Positions 48,197 to 57,200 of a stretch of 64,000 nucleotides of DNA are shown here, piece by piece (position 1 is the stretch's first letter; every line of letters starts with the position of its first letter). Origin of the DNA: Rhodoferax sp. U11-2br (GTDB lineage: Bacteria > Pseudomonadota > Gammaproteobacteria > Burkholderiales > Burkholderiaceae_C). The stretch spans positions 39,022-103,021 of the forward strand of contig NZ_JAHFZF010000015.1 in assembly GCF_018619435.1 (NCBI RefSeq), written 5' to 3'. The notes below the pieces were generated by a model. It worked only from the letters and a program-made list of their open reading frames with translations, was not told where the DNA came from and ran no database searches. A program made the position numbers and the translations under genes.

Positions 48197-49654
48197 ATGC
48201 ACGCCTTGAGTTTTGTTCTGGGGATTCCGTTGCTGGGTGGCCTGGTGCTGGCGCTGGTGGGGCACCAGCCCCGTGCGCGTGATGTCAACGTGGGTTTCAG
48301 TCTGTGGACCTTTCTGGCCTGCTGTGTGATGACCTACGAGGTGATTGAGGGCGGGCCGCAGTTTCTCTGGGCCAAACAGTTCTACATCGACCCGCTCAAC
48401 GTGTTTCTGGTGACCCTGACCGCTTTTGTCAGCCTGACCACCGCGATTTTTTCGCGTCCCTACATGCGGGTCGAGCAGGACCACGGCAAGATGACACCCA
48501 AACGCATGCGCCTGTACCACAGCATGTACCAGCTGTTTGGTTTCACCATGCTGCTGGGGCTGACTACCAACAATCTGGGCATCATCTGGGTGGCGATGGA
48601 GGCCGCCACACTCACCACCGTGCTGCTGGTCAGCGTTTACCGCACCCCGGCCAGCCTGGAGGCCGCCTGGAAATACTTCATCCTGTGTGGCGTGGGTATT
48701 GCACAGGCGTTGTTTGGCACGATCCTGGTCTACATGGCGGCCGACAAGGTGCTGGGCTCGGAACACGCCACGCTGCTGTGGACCAACCTCTCGGACATCA
48801 AGGGCCAGCTGGACCCGACCATCATGTCGCTGGCCTTTGTCTTCCTGCTGATTGGTTACGGCACCAAGATTGGCCTGGTGCCCTTGCACAGCTGGCTGCC
48901 CGACGCCCATGCCGAAGGCCCGACACCGGTGTCCGCTGTGCTCTCGGGCCTGCTGCTCAATGTGGCGATGTACGCGGTGCTGCGCTGCAAGGTGTTGACC
49001 GACGGCGCCTTGGGCACCCAGATGGCAGGCCAGCTGATGATGGGTTTTGGCCTGTTGTCGGTGGTGGTGGCGGCGTTTTTTATCTCGCGCCAGAAAGACG
49101 TCAAGCGCATGTTTTCGTACTCCAGCATCGAACACATGGGGCTGATCACCTTTGCTTTTGGCATGGGTGGGCCGATTGCGAGCTTTGCCGGGTTATTACA
49201 CATGACGGTGCATTCGCTGGTCAAGTCCGCGATCTTTTTCACTGTGGGCCACGCCACACAAAAAGCGGGCACCCAGACCATGAGCGAGATTCGCGGCCTG
49301 ATCAAGGTCAACCCGACGGTGGGCTGGGGCCTGATGCTGGGGGTGATGGCCATTTTGGGCATGCCACCGTTTGGGGTGTTTGCCAGCGAGTTCCTGATTT
49401 TGACCACTGCCATGCGTGAGCAGCCCTGGGCCACACCGTTCCTGTTTTTGGCGCTGGGCGTGGCTTTTGCCTCGATGCTGATCCGGGTGTTGCCAATGGT
49501 GTTTGGTGAAGACACCAAGCTCAAACCCCTGGCGCATTCCCCCGCCTTGGTGCCGGTGTTTGTGCATCTGGGTTTGGGCCTGGCGCTGGGCCTGTACATC
49601 CCGCCTTACCTCAACGGCTGGTATGTGGCCGCCGCACGCATGATGGGAGGCTAG
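48197..49654 (+). CDS. hyfF: HyfF-like antiporter-type membrane subunit
   Basis: The 485-residue protein has about 13 helices and the Mrp/NuoN-type core: GLVPLHSWLPDAHAEGPTPV, SAVLSGLLLNVAMYAVLRCK and MFSYSSIEHMGLITFAFGMG with conserved lysine and histidine positions. It matches HyfF rather than HyfD; no HyfD homologue is found, so the complex has two antiporter-like subunits (B and F) instead of the three of E. coli hydrogenase-4. It lies seven bases after hyfE and four before hyfG. Confidence 0.85.
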   Translation: MHALSFVLGIPLLGGLVLALVGHQPRARDVNVGFSLWTFLACCVMTYEVIEGGPQFLWAKQFYIDPLNVFLVTLTAFVSLTTAIFSRPYMRVEQDHGKMTPKRMRLYHSMYQLFGFTMLLGLTTNNLGIIWVAMEAATLTTVLLVSVYRTPASLEAAWKYFILCGVGIAQALFGTILVYMAADKVLGSEHATLLWTNLSDIKGQLDPTIMSLAFVFLLIGYGTKIGLVPLHSWLPDAHAEGPTPVSAVLSGLLLNVAMYAVLRCKVLTDGALGTQMAGQLMMGFGLLSVVVAAFFISRQKDVKRMFSYSSIEHMGLITFAFGMGGPIASFAGLLHMTVHSLVKSAIFFTVGHATQKAGTQTMSEIRGLIKVNPTVGWGLMLGVMAILGMPPFGVFASEFLILTTAMREQPWATPFLFLALGVAFASMLIRVLPMVFGEDTKLKPLAHSPALVPVFVHLGLGLALGLYIPPYLNGWYVAAARMMGG

Positions 49655-49658
49655 CGCC

Positions 49659-51236
49659 ATGAAGATGCCCGGTCTTGACCTTGAATTTGCCAGCCTGCCC
49701 GCGCCGGTGCCGGTGTGGTTTGGGCGGGTCACCGCCACGCAGTGGGTTGACGCTGCCAGTGCGGTCCACGCGCACGGTGGCCGACTGGTCGCTTTGTGGG
49801 CTGGCTGTGCTATTCATTCAGAAGCTATTAGCCCAGAATATATAAGGGCTAGAGCCATATTTGTTGCCTATGTCACGCTGGACGGTCTGTTTTGGCTGGA
49901 ACTGCCGCTGCAAGCTGATGCCACTTACCCCGACCTGTCTGCCCAGTTTCCAGCCGCCTCCCGCATGCAGCGTGCGGCGGCTGATCTGTCTGGTGTTGTG
50001 GCGGACGGTGCGTTTGACCGGCGGCCCTGGCTCAACCACGGCGCCTGGGCGGCCAACCACCACCCGCTGCTGCAAGACCCGCAGCATTTGCCCCAACCCG
50101 AGCCGGGTGCCCTGCAGGACTACCCGTTTGTGCGGGTCGAGGGGGAGGGTGTGCACGAGATCGCGGTCGGCCCGGTGCACGCGGGCATCATCGAGCCGGG
50201 CCACTTCCGCTTCTCGGTGGTCGGTGAAAAGGTGCTGCGCCTGGAAGAGCGGTTGGGCTACACCCACAAAGGCATCGAGCAGCGCATGACCCAGCTGCCG
50301 GTGTTGCAGGCCTACCGGCTGGCGGGCCGGGTCTCGGGTGACAGCACCGTGGCTTATGCCTGGGCCTATTGCATGGCGCTCGAATCGATCTGTTTGACCC
50401 AGATCACACCACGCGCGGCCTGGTTGCGTGCCTTGCTGCTGGAGTGTGAACGGGTTGCCAACCACCTGGGGGACCTGGGCGCGCTGGGTAACGACGTGGC
50501 TTTTGCTTTTGCGCTGGCGCAATTCTCGCGTCTGCGTGAAGACTGGTTGCGCGCCTGCAAGGGGGCTTTTGGTCACCGGCTCATGATGGACAGCATCGTG
50601 CCCGGTGGGGTCAAAGCGGACATCAACGCAGCGGGGTTGACCCAGCTGCTGAGCTGTTGTGACGCGGTGTTGACCGATGTGAAAAAGCTGTATGACGTGT
50701 TTGAGGCCCATGCCGGACTGCAGGACCGCTTCATTAACACCGGGCGAGTGCGCCCCGAGCTGGCCGCACAGCTGGGGCTGACCGGTTTGGCCGGTCGTGC
50801 CAGCGCCCAGGCCTGGGACCTGCGTTGTGACCACCCGTTTGTGCCCTATGACCAGCTGCGCGTGGTGATGGGTGGCCACACACGTGGCGACGTCGGCGCG
50901 CGCGCGCTGGTGCGCTTTCAGGAGGCGCTGGAGTCGATCCGACTGATCGAACGTATGCTGCGCGAGATGCCAGAGGGCCCGGTGAGCACGGATGTGGTGT
51001 TGCCCGAGCAGCCGTCACGTGGCGCTGGCTGGGTCGAGGGCTGGCGCGGCGAGATTGTGGTGGCGCTGGAAATCGAAGGCGCCGACCAGGGCCACCGCAT
51101 CACGCGCTGCCACCTGCACGACCCGTCCTGGCAGAACTGGCCGGTGCTCGAACACGCCATCATGAAAGACATCGTGGCCGATTTCCCGCTCATCAACAAG
51201 TCGTTTAACCTGAGTTATTCGGGGCAAGATTTATGA
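49659..51236 (+). CDS. hyfG: HyfG-like large subunit lacking all NiFe-binding cysteines
   Basis: The 525-residue protein fuses a NuoC-like part (about 1-150) to a large-subunit-like part (about 160-525, GPVHAGIIEPGHFRFSVVGE, LGYTHKGIEQR). In [NiFe] hydrogenases two cysteine pairs hold the metal. The first pair (R-x-CGxC) is replaced by RVSGDST, with Ser226 and Ser229 at the cysteine places. The second (DPCxxC) is replaced by SFNLSYSGQDL at the very end. The site cannot bind nickel in the usual way, so a redox, quinone or ion-pumping role without hydrogen turnover is inferred. Residues 51-68 are encoded by an interspersed repeat. The fold is intact and not a pseudogene. Confidence 0.85.
   Translation: MKMPGLDLEFASLPAPVPVWFGRVTATQWVDAASAVHAHGGRLVALWAGCAIHSEAISPEYIRARAIFVAYVTLDGLFWLELPLQADATYPDLSAQFPAASRMQRAAADLSGVVADGAFDRRPWLNHGAWAANHHPLLQDPQHLPQPEPGALQDYPFVRVEGEGVHEIAVGPVHAGIIEPGHFRFSVVGEKVLRLEERLGYTHKGIEQRMTQLPVLQAYRLAGRVSGDSTVAYAWAYCMALESICLTQITPRAAWLRALLLECERVANHLGDLGALGNDVAFAFALAQFSRLREDWLRACKGAFGHRLMMDSIVPGGVKADINAAGLTQLLSCCDAVLTDVKKLYDVFEAHAGLQDRFINTGRVRPELAAQLGLTGLAGRASAQAWDLRCDHPFVPYDQLRVVMGGHTRGDVGARALVRFQEALESIRLIERMLREMPEGPVSTDVVLPEQPSRGAGWVEGWRGEIVVALEIEGADQGHRITRCHLHDPSWQNWPVLEHAIMKDIVADFPLINKSFNLSYSGQDL
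49809..49862 (+). repeat. Interspersed repeat copy inside hyfG
   Basis: GCTATTCATTCAGAAGCTAT continues to TATATAAGGGCTAGAGCC, one of the best core matches in the window. It encodes residues 51-68 (AIHSEAISPEYIRARAIF) in frame within the NuoC-like domain. Confidence 0.65.
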
Positions 51237-51246
51237 GGCACATCGC

Positions 51247-51765
51247 ATGATCTGGAAAGTCGTCCGTCAGATCGCGCGGGTTGGCATCCCGAGCGAGCCC
51301 GCGCCCGACATTGGTGAGAAAAATCAGGCTGAGGCCTCGCGTATTCAGGCTGAGCTGCTCTCTATTTTGGGTGACGCGCTGGCCATCCGCGAGGTCGACG
51401 CGGGCTCCTGCAACGGCTGCGAGATGGAGATCAACGCGCTGGGCAACCCCTACTACAACATCGGTGGCTTGGGCATCAAGTTTGTCGCCAGCCCGCGCCA
51501 TGCCGACATGCTGTTGGTTACCGGCCCGGTGTCGCGCAACATGGAGATGGCTCTCAAACGCACCTATGAGGCCACGCCGGAGCCCAAGCTGGTGGTGGCC
51601 GTGGGTGACTGCGCCTGCAATGGCGGCATCTTTGGCGAAAGTTATGCCACCTGTGGTCGGGTTGACAAGGTGATCCCGGTCGATGTGATGGTGCCGGGCT
51701 GCCCGCCCGAGCCTGTGGACATTTTGCGAGGCATCCTGCAGGCGGTGCGGCGGCGGGTGAAGTAG
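51247..51765 (+). CDS. hyfI: HyfI/NuoB-like small subunit with one 4Fe-4S site
   Basis: The 172-residue protein is the small electron-carrying subunit of the hydrogenase-4/complex I family. Likely 4Fe-4S ligands are Cys55 and Cys58 (GSCNGCEMEI), Cys122 (VGDCACNGG) and Cys152 (VPGCPPEP). The CxxC spacing is that of group 4 hydrogenases rather than the CC pair of NuoB. Its cluster is retained although the large subunit has lost its metal ligands. It ends the operon, ten bases after hyfG, and is followed by a terminator. Confidence 0.88.
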   Translation: MIWKVVRQIARVGIPSEPAPDIGEKNQAEASRIQAELLSILGDALAIREVDAGSCNGCEMEINALGNPYYNIGGLGIKFVASPRHADMLLVTGPVSRNMEMALKRTYEATPEPKLVVAVGDCACNGGIFGESYATCGRVDKVIPVDVMVPGCPPEPVDILRGILQAVRRRVK

Positions 51766-51805
51766 GCGCAGCCAGAGAGGACGGTTTTGGCGGGGCGCCT
51801 GTCAC

Positions 51806-51835
51806 GACCGAAGTGGTTCAAGCCGGTCTTTTTTT
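51806..51835 (+). terminator. Rho-independent terminator of the hyf-like operon
   Basis: A 5-base stem GACCG/CGGTC with a 13-base loop is followed by seven T. It overlaps the 3' end of the convergent glutathione reductase gene. Confidence 0.45.
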
Positions 51836-53194
51836 GACGACCTTGTTGCGTAGCGTGACAAACTCTTCCGCTGCTGAGGGGTGCAAGGCCACGGTGGCGT
51901 CAAAGTCGGCTTTGGTCGCCCCCATGTGAAGGGCAATCGCCAGGCCCTGGATGATTTCGGGCGCATCCGCCCCCACCATGTGCGCACCCAGCACACGTTG
52001 GCTGGCACTGTCCACCACCAGTTTGACCAGCGTGCGTTCCTCCGACCCCGACAGGGTGTGGCGCAGGCTGTGAAAGCTGCTGCTGTAAACGTCGATTTCG
52101 CCATGCTGCGCCAGTGCCTGGGTTTCGGTCAGTCCAACGGTGCCAATCGGTGGCTGGCTGAACACGGCGGAAGGCACGGTGCGCAGTTCGGCACTGACCG
52201 GCGTGGGGCCAAACAGTGTGCTGGCCAGCGCCGCACCTTCGCGTATGGCCACCGGCGTGAGTGAAATGCGCTGGGTCACGTCGCCCACCGCGTGCACACT
52301 GGGTAGATTGGTTTGACCAAACGCATCCACCTTGATCCCGCCCTTGTCGTTCAGCGCCACCCCGACTTCTGCCAAACCCAAACCCTGGGTGTTGGGCACC
52401 CGGCCGGCGGCATACAACACCGCATCCACCAGCAGCGGTGCTGCCTGCGCGCCAACCAGCGTCACAGACAAGCTGCCGTCCGTCAACTTTTGGATCTGTG
52501 CCACATCTTGATTCAGCAGAACGGTGATGCCTTTCTTGACCATCTCGGCTTGCAGGTGCGTTGCCACCTCGTCATCAAACCCGCGCAAGATGTGTTGGCC
52601 CCGGTAACACAGGGTGACTTGTGTACCCAGCCCGTTCAGGATGCCCGCAAACTCCACGGCGATGTAACCACCCCCCACAATCAGCACCCGTTTGGGCAAC
52701 TGCGGCAGATTAAACACCTCGTTGGAGGTGAGGGCGTGTTCAATGCCTGGGATGCTTGGCAAGTAAGGCGTGCCACCGGTGGCAATCAGGATGTGTTCGG
52801 CACGGATGTGCTGGCCGTTCACCTCCACGGTATGCGGGTCCAGCAGGCGGGCATTGCCGTGCAACACCGTCACCTTGGATCCCAACAGGTTGTTTTCGTA
52901 AATGCCGCTCAGGCGGGTTATCTCTTTGTCTTTGGCCGCAATCAGTTGCCGCCAGGAAAACTCGGCGGGCGGAACCGTCCACCCAAAACCCTTGGCATCG
53001 GCAAAATCCTCGGCAAAGTGCGCGGCGTACACCAGCAGTTTCTTGGGCACACAGCCACGGATGACACAGGTGCCACCGTAACGAAAACCCTCGGTTATCG
53101 CCACGCGTGCGCCCAGGCCAGCGGCGATGCGCGCAGCGCGCACACCACCTGAACCACCCCCTATGACAAAAAGCTGGTAGTCATACGATGTCAT
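51818..53194 (-). CDS. gor: Glutathione reductase
   Basis: The 458-residue flavoprotein has the FAD motif FVIGGGSGGVRAARIAAGLG, the redox-active disulfide GGTCVIRGCVPKKL, the NADPH-binding VLIVGGGYIAVEFAG and the C-terminal catalytic ATVALHPSAAEE histidine. It keeps glutathione reduced with NADPH, feeding GrxC among others. The CVIRGC variant of the active site is also seen in other glutathione reductases. It converges on the hyf-like operon. Confidence 0.92.
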   Translation of the reverse strand: MTSYDYQLFVIGGGSGGVRAARIAAGLGARVAITEGFRYGGTCVIRGCVPKKLLVYAAHFAEDFADAKGFGWTVPPAEFSWRQLIAAKDKEITRLSGIYENNLLGSKVTVLHGNARLLDPHTVEVNGQHIRAEHILIATGGTPYLPSIPGIEHALTSNEVFNLPQLPKRVLIVGGGYIAVEFAGILNGLGTQVTLCYRGQHILRGFDDEVATHLQAEMVKKGITVLLNQDVAQIQKLTDGSLSVTLVGAQAAPLLVDAVLYAAGRVPNTQGLGLAEVGVALNDKGGIKVDAFGQTNLPSVHAVGDVTQRISLTPVAIREGAALASTLFGPTPVSAELRTVPSAVFSQPPIGTVGLTETQALAQHGEIDVYSSSFHSLRHTLSGSEERTLVKLVVDSASQRVLGAHMVGADAPEIIQGLAIALHMGATKADFDATVALHPSAAEEFVTLRNKVVKKRPA

Positions 53195-53272
53195 GTGTGT
53201 TCCGTGGGTTGAAGCGGCAGGTTCAAGAGGCTGGGGAAAAAGGGCCAGATCTCATCCAGGGGTGTGAGCGCC

Positions 53273-54274
53273 TTAGTGGTGGATGCCGAGCTGTTCCTTG
53301 CGGTCCCAGTCGGCTCGGATATGGCCAATGCAATCCAGCACCGAGTCAAATGCCCGCACCACGGCCGGATCAAAGTGGCTGCCCGAACTGTCCCGAATCG
53401 TGGCAATCACCTTCTCCTGTGGCCAGGCCTCCTTGTAGGGGCGTTTCATCGTCAAGGCATCAAACACATCTGCCAAAGCGACCACCCTGGCCGATACCGG
53501 TATCTCCTCACCCTTCAGATTGTCGGGGTAACCGCTGCCGTCCCAGCGTTCATGGTGGTGCAAGGCGATGCCTGCCGCCATCTGAAACACCGGCTCATCA
53601 CTCTTGGACAAAATGTCGTGCCCGATGCGGGAGTGGGTCTTCATTTGTGTCCACTCATTGGCATCGAGCTTGCCGGGTTTTTTGAGGATGGCATGGGGAA
53701 TGCCAATCTTGCCGGTGTCGTGCATTGGTGCCGCCAGTTCAATCAGCTCACATTGCTCCTTGTTGAGGCCATAGGCCGAGGCGATCACCCCGGCATAGGC
53801 GGCCATGCGCCAGATGTGTACACCGGTGTCGGTGTCGTTGAAATGACCTGCTTCCCCCAGCATGTGGATGGCGTCGCGGTGACTCTTGTCGAGCCGGCTG
53901 GCCCGAACCAATGACAAATGGGTGTTCACCCGCGCCCTCAAGATGGGTCTGGAAATCGGTTTGACGATGTAGTCGACGCCGCCGCTGGCAAAACCCTCTT
54001 CCTCGTGACCGGCGTCTGCCAGGCCCGAGATAAAAATCACCGGAATGGCTTCGGTGCGTGGGTTGGCCTTGAGCTGGCGGCACACCGCATAACCGTTCAT
54101 GTCCGGCATTTGAATGTCCAGCAGGATCAGGGACGGCAGGTGTTTGGTGGCAGCGGCCAGCGCTTCTGCGCCATTGCGGGCAAACAGCAGGCTGTAGTCG
54201 TCACTCAAGGCCGCCTCCATCACCGCCAGATTGAGAGACTCGTCATCCACCATCAGTATTGGGTTTGTCGTCAT
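53273..54274 (-). CDS. Response regulator with HD-GYP domain (cyclic di-GMP phosphodiesterase)
   Basis: The 333-residue protein has a receiver domain (about 1-120; MVDDESLNLAVMEAALSDD, LILLDIQMPDMNGYAV with the phosphoacceptor Asp, ISGLADAG) and an HD-GYP domain (about 150-325). The catalytic motifs are APMHDTGKIGIP, HHERWDGSGYPDNLKGEEIP and VVALADVFDAL. RpfG-type proteins of this layout hydrolyse cyclic di-GMP when phosphorylated. The start overlaps the stop of the upstream hybrid kinase (ATGA), so the two form a coupled signalling pair. Confidence 0.9.
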   Translation of the reverse strand: MTTNPILMVDDESLNLAVMEAALSDDYSLLFARNGAEALAAATKHLPSLILLDIQMPDMNGYAVCRQLKANPRTEAIPVIFISGLADAGHEEEGFASGGVDYIVKPISRPILRARVNTHLSLVRASRLDKSHRDAIHMLGEAGHFNDTDTGVHIWRMAAYAGVIASAYGLNKEQCELIELAAPMHDTGKIGIPHAILKKPGKLDANEWTQMKTHSRIGHDILSKSDEPVFQMAAGIALHHHERWDGSGYPDNLKGEEIPVSARVVALADVFDALTMKRPYKEAWPQEKVIATIRDSSGSHFDPAVVRAFDSVLDCIGHIRADWDRKEQLGIHH

Positions 54275-57200
54275 CAGGTTTCCTGTCTCAGAGCAGCCAA
54301 CTGCGTTCGCAGTTCAAGTGTGGCGGTTTCACCCACCCGGAAATCATAGTTGTCCAAAGCAGCCTGTATCTGGGCCAGACGTGAGCTGGGTACCAGCGTG
54401 CCCAACTCTGTCAGGGTCTGTCGGACCTCTTTGGCACTGTCGCTGTGCCAGGCCTGCTGTAGCTTGGTGATCAGCGCATCAATCGCACCTGCATCTTCTG
54501 GCCGCACATCTCGCGCAGCAAACCCAACCTCATCGGGTGCAAAAAGCGCAATACTGACCAACACACTATCCATCGCCGCCTGTAGTTTTGTCAAGCCATC
54601 GGAGCGACTCGCGCCGACACGCACAGCTGCTTCCAGCTCGGCGGCGCTTGTGGCCACATCCAGCAGCGCCATGTTGGCAGCAGCCCCCTTGAGTTTGTGC
54701 AACAAAGCGGCACCCTGTGTGTTGTCCAGGGATGCCAATTGGGCAACTACATCGGCGTATTTGCTGGCAAACAGGCGCAAAAAGCGTTGGTAGGTAGCGA
54801 TGTCTCGCCAGATTTCCAGACCTCTGGACAGTGCAATGCCTGGCAGTTCCTCCGGCGAGACATCCGGCGAGGGACGGGCGTCGGTCGTGGCCTGTGCCGC
54901 AGGTGTTACCACATGCCCCGTGAGTTTCACAATCAGAGCAACGGCGGTATCCACATCAAAGGGCTTCGAGATGAAACTGGTCATGCCTGCCTCGTGGGCC
55001 AGCTCCTGCTGATCGCGAAACGCACCCGCGGTCAAGGCCACAATCGGCAACTCGGACAAAGCCGGTATGCGGCGGATCTGCCGGGTTGCCTCATAACCGT
55101 TGAGTACCGGCATCTGGACATCCATCAACACCAAGTCGACCGCATGGTCATGGTTTTGCAACCAGTCCATGGCCTCCTGGCCATTGTTGGCCAGACTGAC
55201 CAGCGCACCTTCACTGACAAAAATGCGTTGGGCCACCTCCCGGTTGATGTCACTGTCATCCACCACCAGGATGCGCAGGCCGGCCAGACGCGACTGGTTG
55301 TGGGCCGGAGCCTGTGTTTCAGCGCCGCGACGCACCCGCATGGCACGTGTGACGGCGTCATAAAGTGTGGAGGGTGTCACCGGCTTGCTCAAGATCGCAT
55401 CGGCCAGATGGGCCTGCGGGTGGCCAAGCAGTTCGTCGTTGGCGTAGGCGGTGACCAGAATCACAATCGGGTCAACTTGCCCGGACTGGCCCTCACGAAT
55501 GGCCCGGGCAGTTTCCAGCCCGTCCTTGCCTGGCATCTTGAAGTCCAGCAGCAACACCTCTGGCGCCCCCTTCAAAGGTGGTCTTGAATTCAGGTGGTCA
55601 ATCACCTCATCGCCAGACTCAAAGACGCTGGCGCGCCAACCCAACCCATCCGCAATGGTGTGCAGGGCTGCCCGCGCAATCGCGTTGTCGTCGGCAATCA
55701 CCACCGACAGGTGCGCCATGTCCGGTGTGGCTGCCAGCGCATCCTCGATGCGTTGAAACGTCAGTACAAACCAGAATTCGCTGCCACGGCCCAGCACACT
55801 GGTCACTTTCAACTCACCACCCATGGCTTCCACCAGCCGCCGACTGATGGTCAGCCCCAGTCCGGTACCGCCGAACTGGCGGCTGATGGAACCATCCGCT
55901 TGTGAAAACTCCGCAAAAATCTCCTGCTGTTGCTCAGGGGCAATACCGATCCCAGAGTCACTGACCGCAAAGCGCAAACTGATGCTGTCACTGGTTTCGT
56001 GCAATTTGATGATGTTGAGCGCCACATGACCCTGTGCGGTGAACTTGATGGCGTTGCCCGTCAGATTGATCAGCACCTGCTCCAGCCGCAGTGAGTCACC
56101 GATGAGCTGGCTGGTGCCAATGGGTGTTGGCGCGATGATGACCTCTAGGTCCTTGTCGCGCGCATTGGTCGACATGATGCCGGCCAGGTTGTTGAGGATG
56201 TCTCCCAGCCGGAACGGGGCGGATTGCAGGTTCAGCTTGCCCGATTCAATTTTCGAGAAGTCCAGCACATCGTTGAGCATGCCCATCAAGGAGGTGCTGG
56301 ACTGGCGTATCTTGCGCACCAGGTCGCTGGCGTCCCCCGGCAGGCTCATCATCTTTTCCAGCAGGTAGGACAACCCCAGTATGGCGTTCATGGGGGTACG
56401 CAGTTCATGGCTCACATTGGCAATGAAAGCACTTTTGGCCACGGTAGCCGCCTCTGCTGCATGCATGGCCTTGTCCAGCGTTTGTTGGGCCTGTTTGTGG
56501 GCAGAAATGTCGGTGTAGGTCAGCAGTGTCCAGCCGTTGGACATGGGCACACCACAGACCTCAAGGAAGACACCATTGGCTTGTCGCCGCTCAAACTTGA
56601 TGGTTTGTTGCGTGATCATGGCTTGGGTAAAAAACGTCAGCACCTCGTTGAAGGGCCGATCTGCGTAGTCTCCGCGGGCATGGTTGAATGCGATCATCTC
56701 GCTGAAGCTGACCTGCCCGGGCTCAAAAAAGTCCGCCGGGTAGTCCAGCAGACGTGACACCCTGCTGTTTTTGAGCCTGACCTGGCGCGTCTCGTCCAGC
56801 ACAACCACGCCATAGGGCAGGGTCTCGACCACTTCCTGGAGCAGGTTGTTCAGGGTTTCAATCTGGTTGGTCTGGGCTTTGCGCTCGGTGTTGTCGACCA
56901 TCGTGCTGCGGGTAAACAGCGGCGCACCGGAAGCGTCTCTGACCAGGTTGGCGTCCACGAGAAACGGACGTGTGGAACCATCTTTGCAAACAAAGTCAAC
57001 CTGTAGGTTCCTGATATACCCCTGTTGCAGGACCTGAGGCAGCTGGACCTTGAGGACCCGGGTGCTCTCGGGTGTCATGAACTCAGCAATGGGGTGACCA
57101 ATGTACTCGTCGCTGGTGTAGCCCAGCATGTTCAGCTCGGCTTGGTTTGCCCGCAAAATCAGGCCCTCTGGCGATAGCGAGTGGTAACCACAGGGCGCGT

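Noticed and set aside
44562..51765. Annotation as a working hydrogenase-4 or formate hydrogenlyase
   Set aside because: All four NiFe cysteine ligands of the large subunit are replaced, and no ferredoxin-like, formate dehydrogenase or maturation genes are present.
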